Below, piece by piece: positions 1-11,423 of a stretch of 64,000 bases of DNA. The notes below the pieces were generated by a model. That model ran no database searches. It worked only from the letters and a program-made list of their open reading frames with translations, and was not told the DNA's origin. Made by a program: the position numbers and the translations under genes. Numbering within the stretch: position 1 is the stretch's first letter; each line of letters begins with the position of its first letter. This DNA is from Heterodera schachtii (Eukaryota > Nematoda > Chromadorea > Rhabditida > Heteroderidae): NCBI GenBank assembly GCA_023374025.1, contig SIJG01000204.1, forward strand, positions 9,760-73,759, given 5' to 3'.

Positions 1-2430
1 GCTATTTAAAGTACATAATATCAAAAAAAAAATATCTAACAAATCGAGAAATAATTAATTTAAAATTAATCATTTTTAATAAAAATGTTGGTTGTTCAAT
101 TTGATAATTTGTTTGAAAAAAAAGTTAAAATAAAAATTATTTTATTTTAAAAAGAAAAAGATCAATAAATTATAGGGTACAAAAGTGCTTTAACGTTTCG
201 ACAAATCGAAAAATTATATTAGATATTCTAAAATAATTTTCTTAATTAATATATCTGTAAAAAACTCATCAAATTACTGTTGAACAAAAAATGACAGAAT
301 GCAAGATAAAAGTTTTATTTTTAATAATTAAATTTTAATAGTAACCGAATAAATAGAATAATCTATTTAAAAGAATAAAAAATCAATTTTTTATTCAAAT
401 AAAATTTATATTAAAATCAATTTTGATAATTTATAAAATCAGAAATATATAAAATATTTTTTTACAAATTAAAAAAAACTAAAAATTATAAACAATTATC
501 ATTATGAAATTAAATAAATTCAATTTTATACGAAATTTATAGCAATTAAACGAAAAATGAAATTTAATAAATTATAAACTTTTGGTACAAATAAATGATA
601 TTATGAAACACTCGTATATTATAGTGAATTATCGAACAAATGAATGTTATGAAAAAATAAAATAATGACGACATTGCTTTAAATGAAAATAAAAGAACTC
701 TTAATTATAAAAAGAATTTAGGTTTTAAAATAATATTATTAATTGAAAATCTTGTGATAAATATAATTATTTTCTTTTATATTTATTGCTATTCTAATAA
801 TACTAAAATATAATTAGTTAAGACTGGATTTTTTTATAAATTAAACAGTTGCGACCTTGTAAGAAATAAATTATTTACGAAAAAATTAATATTCAATTAT
901 TATGTAATAAAAAATGAAAATTATATCTTTTTTATTTGTTATAAAAGTAATTGTAAAATAAAAACTTCTTTAAAAAATAATGATAAAAGGTTTTTACAAC
1001 GACTACTATAGTGCCGGAGGATCAATGCGTGTAAAATATTTTCCTAAATTCCTCAAAAAGTAAAGTCAATGGATTAAATTTTAATGAATCTTAATTATTT
1101 TTCCAAATCTTAAACTATTTTAAACTGAATTTAGAAATCTAAAATGAAAAACCAAATTTTACTGCTTCAATCTCACAGCTTTAATAAAAAAATAGTAAAT
1201 AAAAAATAATAAAAAATCATGAAATAATTTTCGAATTTATCATGCAAAATTCAGACATTCTTTAACAAAAGCAATAAAATATTATTTTTTAATGTGATAC
1301 AAAAAAGTTTCAAAAATTTTCACACCAAAATTTATTTTCGTAACTAAAATTTTTGATTTTTCTAATTTTCTTCCTTGATCTTTTTTTTAATAATTTTTAC
1401 TCATTTTGAAAAAATGCATTCAAAATCTCGAAAATATAATTATTTGCGACTGTAATTAAAAAAAAATAATATAATAGATTCAATCTTGGGCAATTCATTA
1501 GCAGGAGATTAGTCCAAAAATTATTTTTTTTCAACTATTGTTATTTAAAATTCTTTCTTAATAAAATAATATTAAATTATCACAATTTGTAAAAAATAAT
1601 ATATAATAGCTAAGCCACAAAGATATGCCTTTATATTGCAAATATGTCAAATAAAAATATATGAATAAAATAAAAAATAAAATTCACTGAAATGTTTGGG
1701 GGAAAATAATTGAATGTGTTAAACCAAAAACCTCCCGAGATTTGAACAATAACTACTGCAGAACGCAGGATAAAAATTTTTAAAAAATCAAACATGGCAA
1801 AATTTTACTTAACCTCCACTTTGAATTATAAAGCTAAACTATAAAACTAATAAATATTAATGTGAAGTACAAATATTTTAATAAAAATTTAAAAATATTA
1901 GAAACTTTAATATTTAATTAGATAAAATGAAAAACATTTTTTCGTTTCCTATTTAAATAAAATATCAACATAAATGTAAGAGATAAGATAAAATTAAATA
2001 AATAAAATTTTAAAAATAAAAATTGTATCTTATTAAACAAAAAAGTTTGGAGCGGCATTTTTATCGGCATTAGGAAAATTAAAAATATTGATTTAATTTT
2101 AATAATTAATTTAAATTAAGGGTTCAAAACCTGGAGAAACATGAGAGAACATGAGTGCTTAAACACAATATAAATAGTGGAAATCATTTCAAATTTACTT
2201 AAATGATTTTAAATTATATTTTTTATTTCTAATAAAGCCATTTAAAATTATTTTTTTCTCATTAATCCTATAAAAAATGTTAAAAATCTTAAGAAAATAT
2301 TTTTTATGATACATATTTATAAATGACTAAAAGATATTAAAAATAAAAACGCATAAATGCAGATGCAAATTTTTAAAATGAAAAATACTTCAAAATTAAA
2401 TAATGAATCAAAAAAAAAACATTTTTAATA
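1..2430. other. AT-rich stretch without a supportable gene
   Basis: A-rich on the + strand, with long runs of A and short A/T words. Two short dispersed words recur elsewhere in the window. A ~40-base word at 1146-1186 is similar to 6569-6609. A ~40-base word beginning GCAGAACGCAGG at 1758 recurs at 33097, immediately outside an inverted-repeat element. A slightly GC-richer spot at 1008-1030 is too short to interpret. Confidence 0.5.
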
Positions 2431-2437
2431 TAAAAAC

Positions 2438-2470
2438 CCTGCTGCCAACATTCCGTCAACTAAGTAGTGC
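2438..2470 (-). CDS. candidate 33-base microexon
   Basis: A GC-richer islet in an A-rich block. On the - strand it follows a pyrimidine-rich acceptor (tttattttcctcttaag) and ends before a GTTTTT donor, which is a weak donor. Its length is a multiple of three. In phase 1 it reads HYLVDGMLAAG. The + strand is also open (TLLPTFRQLSSALRGK), so the orientation rests on the splice signals alone. No family is recognised. It could be chance. Confidence 0.2.
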
Positions 2471-2479
2471 CTTAAGAGG

Positions 2480-4630
2480 AAAATAAATTAGCACCATTAA
2501 AATATTAAAATCAAAACAAAGCTAATTATAAGATTATACTAATAAAACTCATCGATTTTATTTCAATCATAATCAGTAAAATTATATAAATTCAATTAGT
2601 TGTGGAGAAAAAAATTATATAAATTTTTATATTCCCATCAATTTTCGAATTAGAGAGAGATTTTTTAGCACCAAAAAATATATTTATGGTATTTACCATA
2701 GTTAATTAAAGAAATAAGTTTTAATTTTTAAATTTTATGCTGATAAATATCATATAAGTTTAGATTTTTTGAAACTGATATTAATTTTTCATTTTCATTC
2801 GAAACATTTAATTTTAGTGGTTTTTTTTTTGTTTTATTATTTTTAACTCATGCCTTTAAGACGTTTTCGTTCCTCAGTTTTCCTCTCGAATATAGACTGA
2901 ATATAACTGAGCTTTTTTATTTTTTAAATGCTTATCTTATTTTTATTCGCTATTTTTCAACTACGGTATTGCTAATTTCATTATTTTTTGAAATAATTTT
3001 ATATAATTTTATTTAAAATTTTAAATGCCTGTTGAATTTTTAGGTTATGTATGATTTAAATTCTATTTATTTTAGACTGAATTGTATTTCAAATAATAGT
3101 AAAAATTTATATTTTTATTATTGTTCTCGTAAAAGTTGCATAATTTTTTACTCGGCCCATTCATCATTATTGAATTTTTCAACAAGATTTTAATGGAAGT
3201 TAAGTAGTTCCACTGAAATAAAAAAAATCACGTCAAATAATGGAAGCAAATAAATTAAAATGGTGACAAACATTGAATTTCTAATTAAATAAATCTTTTT
3301 TTTCTCAGTTGTTTTTTTTATTAATTTTTAATTTTGTTACAAATATAACGTTTCAAACATAGCACGAAATTTCTCCGATTGATTCTTTTAAATTTAATCA
3401 CGTTCAGTAGTCCAATATTCTTTTCTGCTATCATGATTCTCATTAAAATAAATTTTTTTATACTAATTTTGTAATTTAAACTTCGTTTTATAAAGCTTAA
3501 CGTAATATACTAATATTTTTAATTAAGCATTTATTATTATTTGAGTGTTTTATTCCCGTATAAATGTTTAAGGTTTTTCAAAAAAAAAATTTTCAATTTG
3601 AATATATTTGTTATTTATATTTACATATATTTAACTTTATTTTAAAATATTTTATTACACATTTTTATATCAGCAAAATTTATTGATTATTTATATATTT
3701 CCTTATAATATTAGTAACTTTTACTTCAGATAATTTCATATAGTTCTTTGAAAACGATAAATTAAAATTAAGAACTTTATTCTTATTTTTTCTTCATGAC
3801 GTCAGAACACTGTCCTGTTTAATTTGCCACAGAAGGCGAAATTGTTCATATATATTATTTAATAAATTTATGTCTTAAGTTTAGACTTAAGAATAATTTG
3901 TTTTAATTTTTATTTTTATTCCATTTATTACATAAAATATTCCACTAAATTTGTTTATTTGGTAAGAATTTAACCCTGAAACTACTCAACAAGTTTTCCT
4001 TCACAAATTTATTTTTAAAATTTTATAGTAACGAATAATTTTTATTTTATATACGAAATAACAAAAATAATTTGTTTAAATTTTTATTTTATAAATATGA
4101 TTAAATGTAATAATCATTTTATTTACTTGATTAGTTTGGAGCTTATGTATATTATATAAAAATATCTCTCCATTTATTAATAAATCAATGAGTTAATTCT
4201 TTTTGTAAACAATTTTTATTAGATTTTGAATTGTATTTTTATAAATTTTAATGGTTTAGGGTATTTTTATTTCAGATTATTTAAGATTTTTTTTAATAAT
4301 ATTTTAATAGTTTTTGAATTAGAAATGTTTCTTTGTTTATATAAAATATTTTTAATTTTTCATGGAGTCTACAATCCATATAAATTCCATATTCATTAAA
4401 ATTATCTATGGGTAATTAATTATATTCTCTAAAATAATTAAAGAAATATATTACAAATTATTTACTTGATTTCTTATTTTTAGAATTATTTATATTTTGG
4501 TAACATTTTAAAATAAGATTTTGGTATATTTAATCTAGAACAACTATTTTTGTTTAAATATTTTTTTATTTACAAAATTCTTTTCTATAACTTTCATCTG
4601 AAAATTTTACATAAATTTATGTTTTAATTA
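2480..4630. other. AT-rich stretch, A-rich to T-rich switch near 2.7 kb
   Basis: The + strand changes from A-rich to T-rich at about 2.7-2.8 kb. Two GC-richer spots, near 2870-2900 and 3795-3850, have acceptor-like contexts but no convincing frame. The second resembles 12518-12575 over about 55 bases (both start TTCATGAC). Nothing else can be supported. Confidence 0.4.
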
Positions 4631-4633
4631 AAG

Positions 4634-4708
4634 TTATGTCATTTATTAACTATTTTTAAATTCCTCCAATTAACTTGCGTTGATGTCTTCTATATGACCA
4701 AGTTGTTG
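4634..4708 (+). CDS. candidate exon, 25 codons
   Basis: The frame is open from an AG at 4632-4633 to a good donor, TTG|GTAAAT, at 4709. The distal half reads QLTCVDVFYMTKLL and is GC-richer than its surroundings; the proximal half is hydrophobic and AT-rich. The acceptor (aattaaag) has a poor pyrimidine tract, so the true 5' edge may differ. It lies in a T-rich block, as do many other + strand candidates. The product is unknown. Confidence 0.25.
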
Positions 4709-4709
4709 G

Positions 4710-6680
4710 TAAATTTATTTGAAATGGTTATTTAAAATATATATTTTCTTAAATTTTTTATAAATATTTATTTCAATTACTTTATTTTGCCATATTTTAT
4801 TATTAATTCATTTTTATTATATTCTTATTTTTATGTTAATTTTATCTGTTAGGGTTAATTGCTTTGTAATTGAAATTGTAATTGAGCAATTGTGTTAGAG
4901 AAATGAATAATGAATGAGTTTTTTTGAAAATTTAATATTTTTAGCAGTTTAAATTTTGGAAATATTTTGGCCTCCTTTTTAATTAATGTGTTAAAAACAA
5001 AAAAATAATTAATGCCAATTATAGATTTCATAGATTATATTAATAAAGTTTTCAATTGATATAATCGATATATGCATATAAATCAATTTGAATTGGATGG
5101 ATAGAATAGCACCGATTAATGTGCCCAAAAGCTAATTAAATAAACTGGACTTTAAATGGACACAGGGCAGAAAATTAGCATTTTTACCTTTTGCATTGTT
5201 TTCCGCAATAATTTTAAAGTTTTATAACATTTTTATGGGGCCGAAATTTGAAATACATTATTAACTCTATTTTATTAAATTTAATGAACAAAACAATGAC
5301 AATTTATTTTTATATTTTCTATTAATTTTATATTTGCTTTCAATACATCTTGAAACATGTCTTTTAATTATTCAAATTATTCTCTTGAGGATACAATGCA
5401 ACATGATATGCTTTTAAACCTTATGCGCATTAAATAATAATTTATTTTGATTGAAAAATTGTGGTTTAGTTATTTTTAATTTTTATATTAATATGCTATA
5501 ATTCATTTAATGGCATTTATTTGTGTAAAGAAAATAAATCTCATTTTATTATAGTGGTTTTATTGAAATTAAATATTTTATATTTTTACTTGAATTACCC
5601 ATTTTTCAGTGAAATTGAAGAAAAATATTCAATTATCAAATTGAAATTAATTAGTTTTTTCTTTTATAAATATTTTGTATGTCAGGAACATAGAAAAAAA
5701 ACCATTAACAAAACATTGAGAAGTAGCTTTTAGTAAAAAACAGTAAATTAAAAATTAGATAGTTAAATTTGGTCAAAATCAAAATAAACCTGAATTAAAT
5801 GATTATAATAAAAAAAAAATTTTTTAATTATAATAAAAATCATTTTACTTCGATTAATATAAAAATATAAATAAAAAAAAGTTATAAACTAATTAAGTTT
5901 GAAAATTAAATAAAACTAAAATATGAAAAAAATAAAAATTTTAACAAAAAGAAAAGTAAAAAAAAAGATTATTTTTTTTACGCAAAAGAAAAAAAAATTA
6001 AACAAAATATCCAAACAAATTTATTATCATCAACTGCATTATACCAATACGGTCAGTGAATATCAATTTAAAGACTAAGTTAAAATTTATCGTTTTTTTC
6101 AATATTTGTTTAAATTTTTTCTTTCGAAGCGAAGATGCAAATGCCGGCTAATTTTCCTTATAATTAAAAAGGAAAATAATTAAATTAATATCTTATGAAA
6201 GTAATTTGTTAATCAAGTCAATACAAATGATATAAAATTATGCAATTATTGACGAAAATTATTAATTTTTAACAAAAATTGCACTAATTTTCTAATAACA
6301 TTTTTTCGGTAATTATTATATAATAAAGAAAAAAAAAGAAATGTAAATTTAACTGAATAAATTAAATTTATCTTATTAAAAGTTTTGCAATAAACAATCA
6401 AATTAAAGAAATGAACAAAAAAGATTAAATGAAAAACAAAATGAAATGCAGTTTAAGCAATAAAGGAGTCAATATACAATACGGTTTACCATATCAATAA
6501 TTTAAAAAATATAAAAAGAATAAAAATAGACAGTGTCGAAAATATTTGCGACAAATTAAATCAAAATTTAAAAACCAAATTTTTTCGTTTCAATCTATCA
6601 GCTTTAATACCCGAAATGAAAATTATTAAAATCCTAAAATTATATATTTAAAAAATGAAATAATGAACTAAGCAAATTTG
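4710..6680. other. AT-rich stretch with weak islets
   Basis: T-rich to about 5.5 kb, then A-rich. A slightly GC-richer spot at 5090-5170 is open on both strands (+ MDRIAPINVPKS then stop; - LLGTLIGAILSI) and cannot be oriented. A 70-codon ATG frame at 5521-5733 is AT-driven, rich in F, I, K, L and Y, and not credible. On the - strand a frame from 6155 to 6006 follows an AG and begins PAFASSLRKK, but it is otherwise low complexity. Confidence 0.35.
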
Positions 6681-6683
6681 CAG

Positions 6684-6741
6684 CGATCTTGGACAGCCTT
6701 CTATTGATGAGGAAGTGTTTGAGGCATTAGTTAAAAAATAA
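6684..6741 (+). CDS. candidate terminal exon
   Basis: After an acceptor-like tttgcag the + strand reads DLGQPSIDEEVFEALVKK and stops at TAA. It is acidic and amphipathic, and clearly richer in GC than the flanks. The - strand also has an acceptor-like context (cacttcctcatcaatag) followed by KAVQDRCKFA, so the strand is not settled. I prefer the + reading because it is longer and ends in a stop. No family is recognised. Confidence 0.25.
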
Positions 6742-7067
6742 AATAAAAATATTAATAAAAAAGTAAATAAATAAATATATAATATTTAATAAATAAATAA
6801 CTATACAGCATTTAGTAAAGAAAAAAAATTAAAGCTACTTTGAATAAAATATTCTAAATATTCCAGCAAACATAAAACAAATTAAATCTAATATAAAACA
6901 ATGTGATTAAGGAGAAAAATTAAAATTGATCGAAAAATGTTTTTAAACATTTAGAAAGTTTTTTAAAAGATAACCATTTTTTTTTAATAATAATTATGTA
7001 TTTTTAAAAAACATAGTAAAACCTAAATTTTTATAATACGCATTTTCTATTTAAGAAAATAAATAAC

Positions 7068-7159
7068 TAGAAAAAGATAAGCTATATCGCTGATCGACAA
7101 AAATTGTTCTCGTTCATCTCTAAGCCATATTGACAGTTCTGCTTTGACCTTAATAAAAG
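7068..7159 (-). CDS. candidate exon, 30 codons
   Basis: On the - strand a strong pyrimidine-rich acceptor (caatcttttcgtttttag) is followed by 2 + 90 bases of open frame. It starts FIKVKAELSIWLRDEREQFL and continues SISDIAYLFL up to a GTTATT donor. If not spliced it runs on to a TAG a few codons later. The first 25 residues mix charged and hydrophobic residues as in a globular protein and use much more G and C than the surrounding A-rich block. The + strand is interrupted by stops. Product not recognised; the donor is weak, so this could instead be a terminal exon. Confidence 0.4.
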
Positions 7160-8066
7160 CTAAAAACGAAAAGATTGATTTTTTCGTAAAAATAAGAAAA
7201 ATATAATAAAAAAATTGTTTCCTTTTTTAATAAATGTAAATTTTCGAATATAAATTAATTAATATTTTTTATAATGAATTAAAATGATGAATTGAATTAA
7301 AAAAGAACATTGTTATTAAAATACCAACAAAAGAATCACCAATAAATTATAATAAATTAAAACAACGGGCTTATATCAATCAAACAAAACAAAAGATAGA
7401 TAGTCGAAAATTGCTAAATCATTATTTATTAACGATAATAAACTATTCTTTTCTTCTTATCAAAACTGTTATATCAGAGAAAAATATCTTTATATCAATT
7501 CAACAATTGACATTACGACAACATGTAATAATCCTACATCCACAACAGGACATGAATAAATCTTCAAAAATAATTAACAAAATACAAATTAATTTTAGAT
7601 AATTGTTTAATATCAATAACAAAAACTAATGAAAAATAAAACGTAATTATTTTATTTTGCCTTTTAAAAAATTTAAATATATGAAAACTATTTTATATTT
7701 AAAAAGTAAAATTTAAAATAAAAATTAATATACATGTATAGAATTAATATTGACAATCATTTCGAACATAAATTTATCTTTTCATTTAAAAAATAATGAT
7801 AATAATTTAATATTATTTTACTCACTAACAGCGATACAAATCAGTAAGCAATATGTAAAAAACTAAATGACAAAATATTAAATTAAATAAATCATTATGA
7901 TAACAGACAATTAAATAAATGAAAAAGTATTTATATGTTTTATTTCTAAATAAAATTTACAAAATTTTTTAAACAAATTTTAATTTATAAGAAAATGAAT
8001 ATACCAAAATATTAAAGAAAAAATTTCTTAAATTTTTCAATGTATATAATAGAGACCGGAATTTTG

Positions 8067-8200
8067 AAATGGCCGGGACCGGGACCGGGACTTGGAAAAT
8101 GGACCGGGACGGGATCCCGGTACCGGGAGTCCCGTTTTTCCGGGACTCCCGGTCCCGGTCCCAGTTTTTGGGCCGGGATCCCGCCGGGACCCGGGACTTT
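8067..8200. repeat. GGGACC/GGTCCC palindromic tract, left copy
   Basis: Alternating GGGACC-type words on the + strand, followed by their complements. CCGGGAGTCCCG and GGGACTCCCGG can pair, giving a long GC hairpin. The first ~65 bases are nearly identical, in direct orientation, to 8752-8815. The surroundings are almost pure A/T, so the contrast is sharp. Confidence 0.75.
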
Positions 8201-8355
8201 TTCAAAATTTTTGAAATTTTGATTAAAAATTCGAAAAAAAAAATTTATAATTTTATATTTTAGCTTATAATTATATCAAGCCTGTAAATCGACCTTTTTT
8301 TTGCTTTTCGACACCCTTTTTACTGCGCATTTTTTCAAAAAAATTTGGGGTACAA

Positions 8356-8370
8356 GGGGGGGGGGGGGGG
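8356..8370 (+). repeat. 15-base G homopolymer
   Basis: An uninterrupted run of fifteen G inside the foldback element, directly before the hairpin at 8372-8397. The related copy at about 54.75 kb has an interrupted G-rich stretch at the same place (gggggcaggggcgggg), so the run may be an expansion of it. It is also a likely place for a sequencing length error. Confidence 0.8.
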
Positions 8371-8371
8371 T

Positions 8372-8397
8372 CCGGCGGTGCCGAGAGGCGCCGCCGG
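8372..8397 (+). repeat. hairpin repeat, copy 1 (GAGA loop)
   Basis: Arm 8372-8382 (CCGGCGGTGCC) pairs with 8387-8397 (GGCGCCGCCGG) over 11 positions: ten Watson-Crick pairs and one G-T. The loop is the tetraloop GAGA, which fits the GNRA class. The copies at 54609 and 54766 have GATA instead. The flanks are shared too, including a downstream TTTGTTAACAG, so this is a dispersed repeat rather than a chance palindrome. Confidence 0.75.
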
Positions 8398-9244
8398 GGA
8401 AAATTTTGAAAATTTGTGTGTGGTTTGTTAACAGATTTACACCAAAAAAATGACAAAATTTTGCGATTTTGACTTAATTTTTTAAGAGAATAATGATTTT
8501 TATGACCGGCGTGAAAATTTTTATAGATTTTTACATTCATATTAAGTAATTTTCCCCAAAAAATTGCTATGTTTGATCAAATTTTGAATATTTTAGGTAG
8601 ATTTTATGTATCTTTTTAATAGTTTAAATCGTAAAAATCCCAAATTCCATCTTCAAATTTTAAATAAAAGACATTTCGCCAAAAAATTATTATATTTTTT
8701 CAAATTTGGGGCAGTTTCACTGATGAAATTTAGTCCCGTTAGTCCCGGTCCAAATGGCCGGGACCGGGACCGGGATTTGGAAAATGGACCGGGACGGGAC
8801 CCGGGACCGGGAGTCCCGTTTTAAACGGGACTCCCGGTCCCGGTGGTTTGCCCAAAAAACCCGGGACCGGGACCGGGAGTCCCGGCAAAATCCCGGCGGG
8901 ATCCCGGTCCCGTCCGGTCTCTAGTATATAACGCAGAAGTGTTTGTAAATTTTTATTAAAAATGTATATTTACTTTAATTAAATAAAAGATGATTAATAG
9001 ACGAAACGTTAACTTTCTTTTTAATTAAAAATCACATTTGAAATTTTTTTTAATATGTAATAGAATAATTAAGAAATTCATTTGATAGAATTTTATTATT
9101 AAAACACAAAGATAAAAATGTGATCCGAGTGAATTAAATAAACAAACAAAAAGGCCAAGACAATTTAAAATTTAAAAACAGACGTGAAAAGTCAAAGTAA
9201 TACAATTAAAATTAAAATCAGACTCCAAAAGTTATAAGTATTAA

Positions 9245-9424
9245 TTACTCTGTACTAACCGAATTGATTACAATAAATCAAAAATATTATGTTTTAAATT
9301 AAACGATATTATTTCTTCAGAAATTGTGTGGGAGGAATTAAATAAATTTTATAAATATATTTTATCGGAAGCTCGAAAGAGCGCAGGCTCACTAGCAGCC
9401 ATAATCAAGAGATCAAGAAAATGA
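9245..9424 (+). CDS. conserved duplicated open frame, 59 codons, no ATG
   Basis: Open from after a TAA at 9242-9244 to a TGA at 9422-9424. There is no in-frame ATG, so if translated it is probably a terminal exon. An acceptor (cgatattatttcttcag) ends at 9320 in a suitable phase. From there it reads IVWEELNKFYKYILSEARKS then AGSLAAIIKRSRK and stop, an amphipathic helix-like basic tail. The duplicate at 12780-12959 is identical base for base, whereas neighbouring duplicated sequence has diverged. That suggests constraint, though gene conversion or uneven indels could mimic it. The - strand has a 17-codon ATG frame over the same bases (MAASEPALFRASDKIYL), which I consider a shadow. No family is recognised. 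Confidence 0.45.
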   Translation, partial: LLCTNRIDYNKSKILCFKLNDIISSEIVWEELNKFYKYILSEARKSAGSLAAIIKRSRK

Positions 9425-9895
9425 ATGAATCATTTAAAAATAAAAATAAAAAAATTAAGAGAAACTATAAGTAATGTTTATTTATTTTTATTTAAAATCA
9501 AATGATAAAAAAGAAATGTAATTAGTGAAAAATATTTATTAAAAAAAATTGAACAATAATTCACAATTAAATCATATTTTAATTCCTGAATTAAATTTAA
9601 AATATGAAAAAAAATATTTCATTCAAAATAAATAAACTTTAGAAAATCTTATTTATTCTTATATTTTAAAAATAAGATTAATAAACACAATCAAATTATC
9701 TGATTTCTTACCATAAAATTTCTAATTACCTTTTTAAATGAAAATAAATTGAAGTTTAAAAAGTTGTATTTGAATATACATTTAACTAAATGAATCTTAA
9801 ATAATATTTTTTATGACAAATTAGTGTTTTTTTCAGAAAATATTTTATAGAAAAATAAATAAATTTCTTTAAAAAATTAAGTTTCATATTTTTAA

Positions 9896-10020
9896 AATAT
9901 TCTTTAAATATTTTTATTTTTTAAATATTCTTTAAATATTTTTATTTTTTAAATATTCTTTAAATATTTTTATTTTTTAAATATTCTTTAAATATTTTTA
10001 TAAATATTCTTTAAATAATT
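9896..10020. repeat. 28-base tandem repeat, about 4.5 units
   Basis: Units of the form ATTCTTTAAATATTTTTATT plus TTTTAAAT repeat head to tail. The copy in the second duplication (13318-13392) has only about 2.5 units, so the unit number changed after the duplication. Pure A/T with one C per unit. Confidence 0.8.
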
Positions 10021-11258
10021 TTGTAAGAATTTAGTTAAAAGTATTTGAAAATATATTTAATTGGAATAATAAAAATAAAGACAAATTTATTTAAACTGAA
10101 ATAGATTTAAATGCTTTAAAAAATTAAAAAATAAAAATTATTCAATAAGAATTAATAGTATAGAAGTTTTAAACATTTAGTTTAATGAGAATTGGTCTTT
10201 ATTTAAATGTAAAAGCAAGCATATTCATCAAGAATCGGCAATTGAAAATATTACTAGAAAATTTGCAAAAATTCGACACAATAAAACGAAAAATGCTGAA
10301 TAAACAAATATATTAGTTATGCAAAACATTAGTACAAAGTATTGTAAAAAATTTAAAGAAATGGAAATAAACCTTAAAAAATTTTAAACTAATAGATACA
10401 CAATAAATCAATTATGAAAATCGACAGTAATAACAAAATTACACTGAGCATGAGATTAAAAAATATAAGAGAAAAAGAAGATAATAAATAAAAAAAAGAG
10501 AAAAAGAAGATAATAAATATAAAAAACTAAAATAATAAACTACTTACTCAACAAAATATGAAATCTAAAGCAAATTTTTTAAAAGAGAAATCAAATATAT
10601 ACTTACAGATAGCAGTTAAATATATCTATTAAATATAAATTATAATGTTTAATTAGTTTCGTGGAAAAAATATTAGAACAACAATTAAATAAAATTTTTA
10701 AAAAAATAAATCGATAGAAAGAAAAAATTTTTTGCCAGTTTTTTTGTTCTAAATATTTTGTTGATAAAAAGCAAAATTCAAATAAATAAAACAAAACTCC
10801 AAAACGAAATCATATGCAAATGAAAAGATTAACTGCTTAATGAATCGAACAATTTGGATCAAAAACAAAATGACTTTTTTGCAAAATAAATTGAATGTTT
10901 GGCAAATCCACAGAAAACGTGACAAGAAAAAAAATAATACTAAAAAAAATTCCAATCAAACAAATATCTAAAATAATAGTTTCACTAATTTTTCGAAATA
11001 AAAAATCACAAAAAATTTATATAATTTTTTTATTTGCTTGAATATTTGAATATTTGATGAAGAATATTTATTTAAATTCTATTTTGAAATTCATATAAAT
11101 CATTATATATTTCATTTAATATATTAAATATATTTTTTTGCCCTTTAGAATTAATGATAATCGTTGAACAAAAAAAAAAAAGATTTTAATAATAACTATT
11201 TAAATGCGATCCGATATGAAGAATATTAATCCAATAATTTGAGTTCTTTTAAAATTAA

Positions 11259-11423
11259 AAATTACCTTTTTCACTAACAAAAAATAATAATATTAACCAA
11301 AAGGTTTCTTCCAGATGGGACCTACTTGACACTTATATTATGCTCAAGACTCTCTCCGATTCGAAAATTGGGCAGAGAAAACAAGTTTTCGAGAGTCCAT
11401 TTTACCCTCGAAAAAACATTTAA
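11259..11423 (+). CDS. candidate coding island, 54 codons
   Basis: A GC-richer island of ~130 bases in a long A-rich block. The best frame ends at TAA 11421-11423 and includes NQKVSSRWDLLDTYIMLKTL followed by SDSKIGQRKQVFESPFYPRK. A second + frame over the same bases is also open (FLPDGTYLTLILCSRLSPIR...), as is part of the - strand, so the frame call is uncertain. There is no ATG. It may be an exon, an exon remnant or a piece of an unrecognised transposon. Nothing in it identifies a family. Confidence 0.35.
   Translation, partial: KLPFSLTKNNNINQKVSSRWDLLDTYIMLKTLSDSKIGQRKQVFESPFYPRKNI

Larger units (their letters stand above)
8043..8930. mobile_element. GC-rich foldback element with terminal inverted repeats
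   Basis: The ends are near-perfect inverted repeats. The left end, TATATAATAGAGACCGGA (8043-8060), matches the reverse complement of 8913-8930, TATATACTAGAGACCGGA, at 17 of 18 positions. Just inside each end lies a GC-rich tract built from GGGACC/GGTCCC words that can fold on itself. The two tracts also share a direct repeat, starting at 8067 and 8752. The outermost TATATA on both sides could be a target-site duplication or part of the repeat. The middle ~500 bases are AT-rich and contain a G run and a hairpin but no transposase. The longer frames crossing the GC tracts are low-complexity artefacts of the GGGACC word. It is probably non-autonomous. The family is unknown. Confidence 0.6.
9236..10570. 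repeat. segmental duplication, copy A
   Basis: Matches 12771-13770 in direct orientation, offset 3535 bases at the left end. Copy A carries about 130 extra bases after 9463 and another ~180 near 10130-10310. The first ~230 bases, which hold the open frame 9245-9424, show no difference between copies. The rest shows scattered substitutions and indels, including a different number of 28-base tandem units. Confidence 0.85.

Noticed and set aside
7969..8263. Three overlapping frames of 60-78 codons over the first GC-rich tract
   Set aside because: They translate the GGGACC repeat on both strands into low-complexity G/P/R/D peptides. They reflect the repeat, not genes.
8271..8540. 89-codon - strand frame
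   Set aside because: Runs through the G homopolymer and hairpin of the foldback element (poly-proline from the G run). No start context and no sign of a real protein.
8606..8824. 72-codon + frame
   Set aside because: AT-driven beginning followed by the GGGACC repeat translation.
9371..9400. Two small hairpins in tandem (GCTC-GAAA-GAGC and GGCT...AGCC), identical in both duplication copies
   Set aside because: They lie inside the duplicated open frame. With four-base stems, chance and coding constraint explain them as well as an RNA gene would.
10603..10955. Two overlapping - strand frames of 63 and 68 codons
   Set aside because: Almost only F, L, I, C and Y from T-rich - strand sequence, with no supporting context. 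A + strand 43-codon ATG frame at 10840 is equally unsupported.
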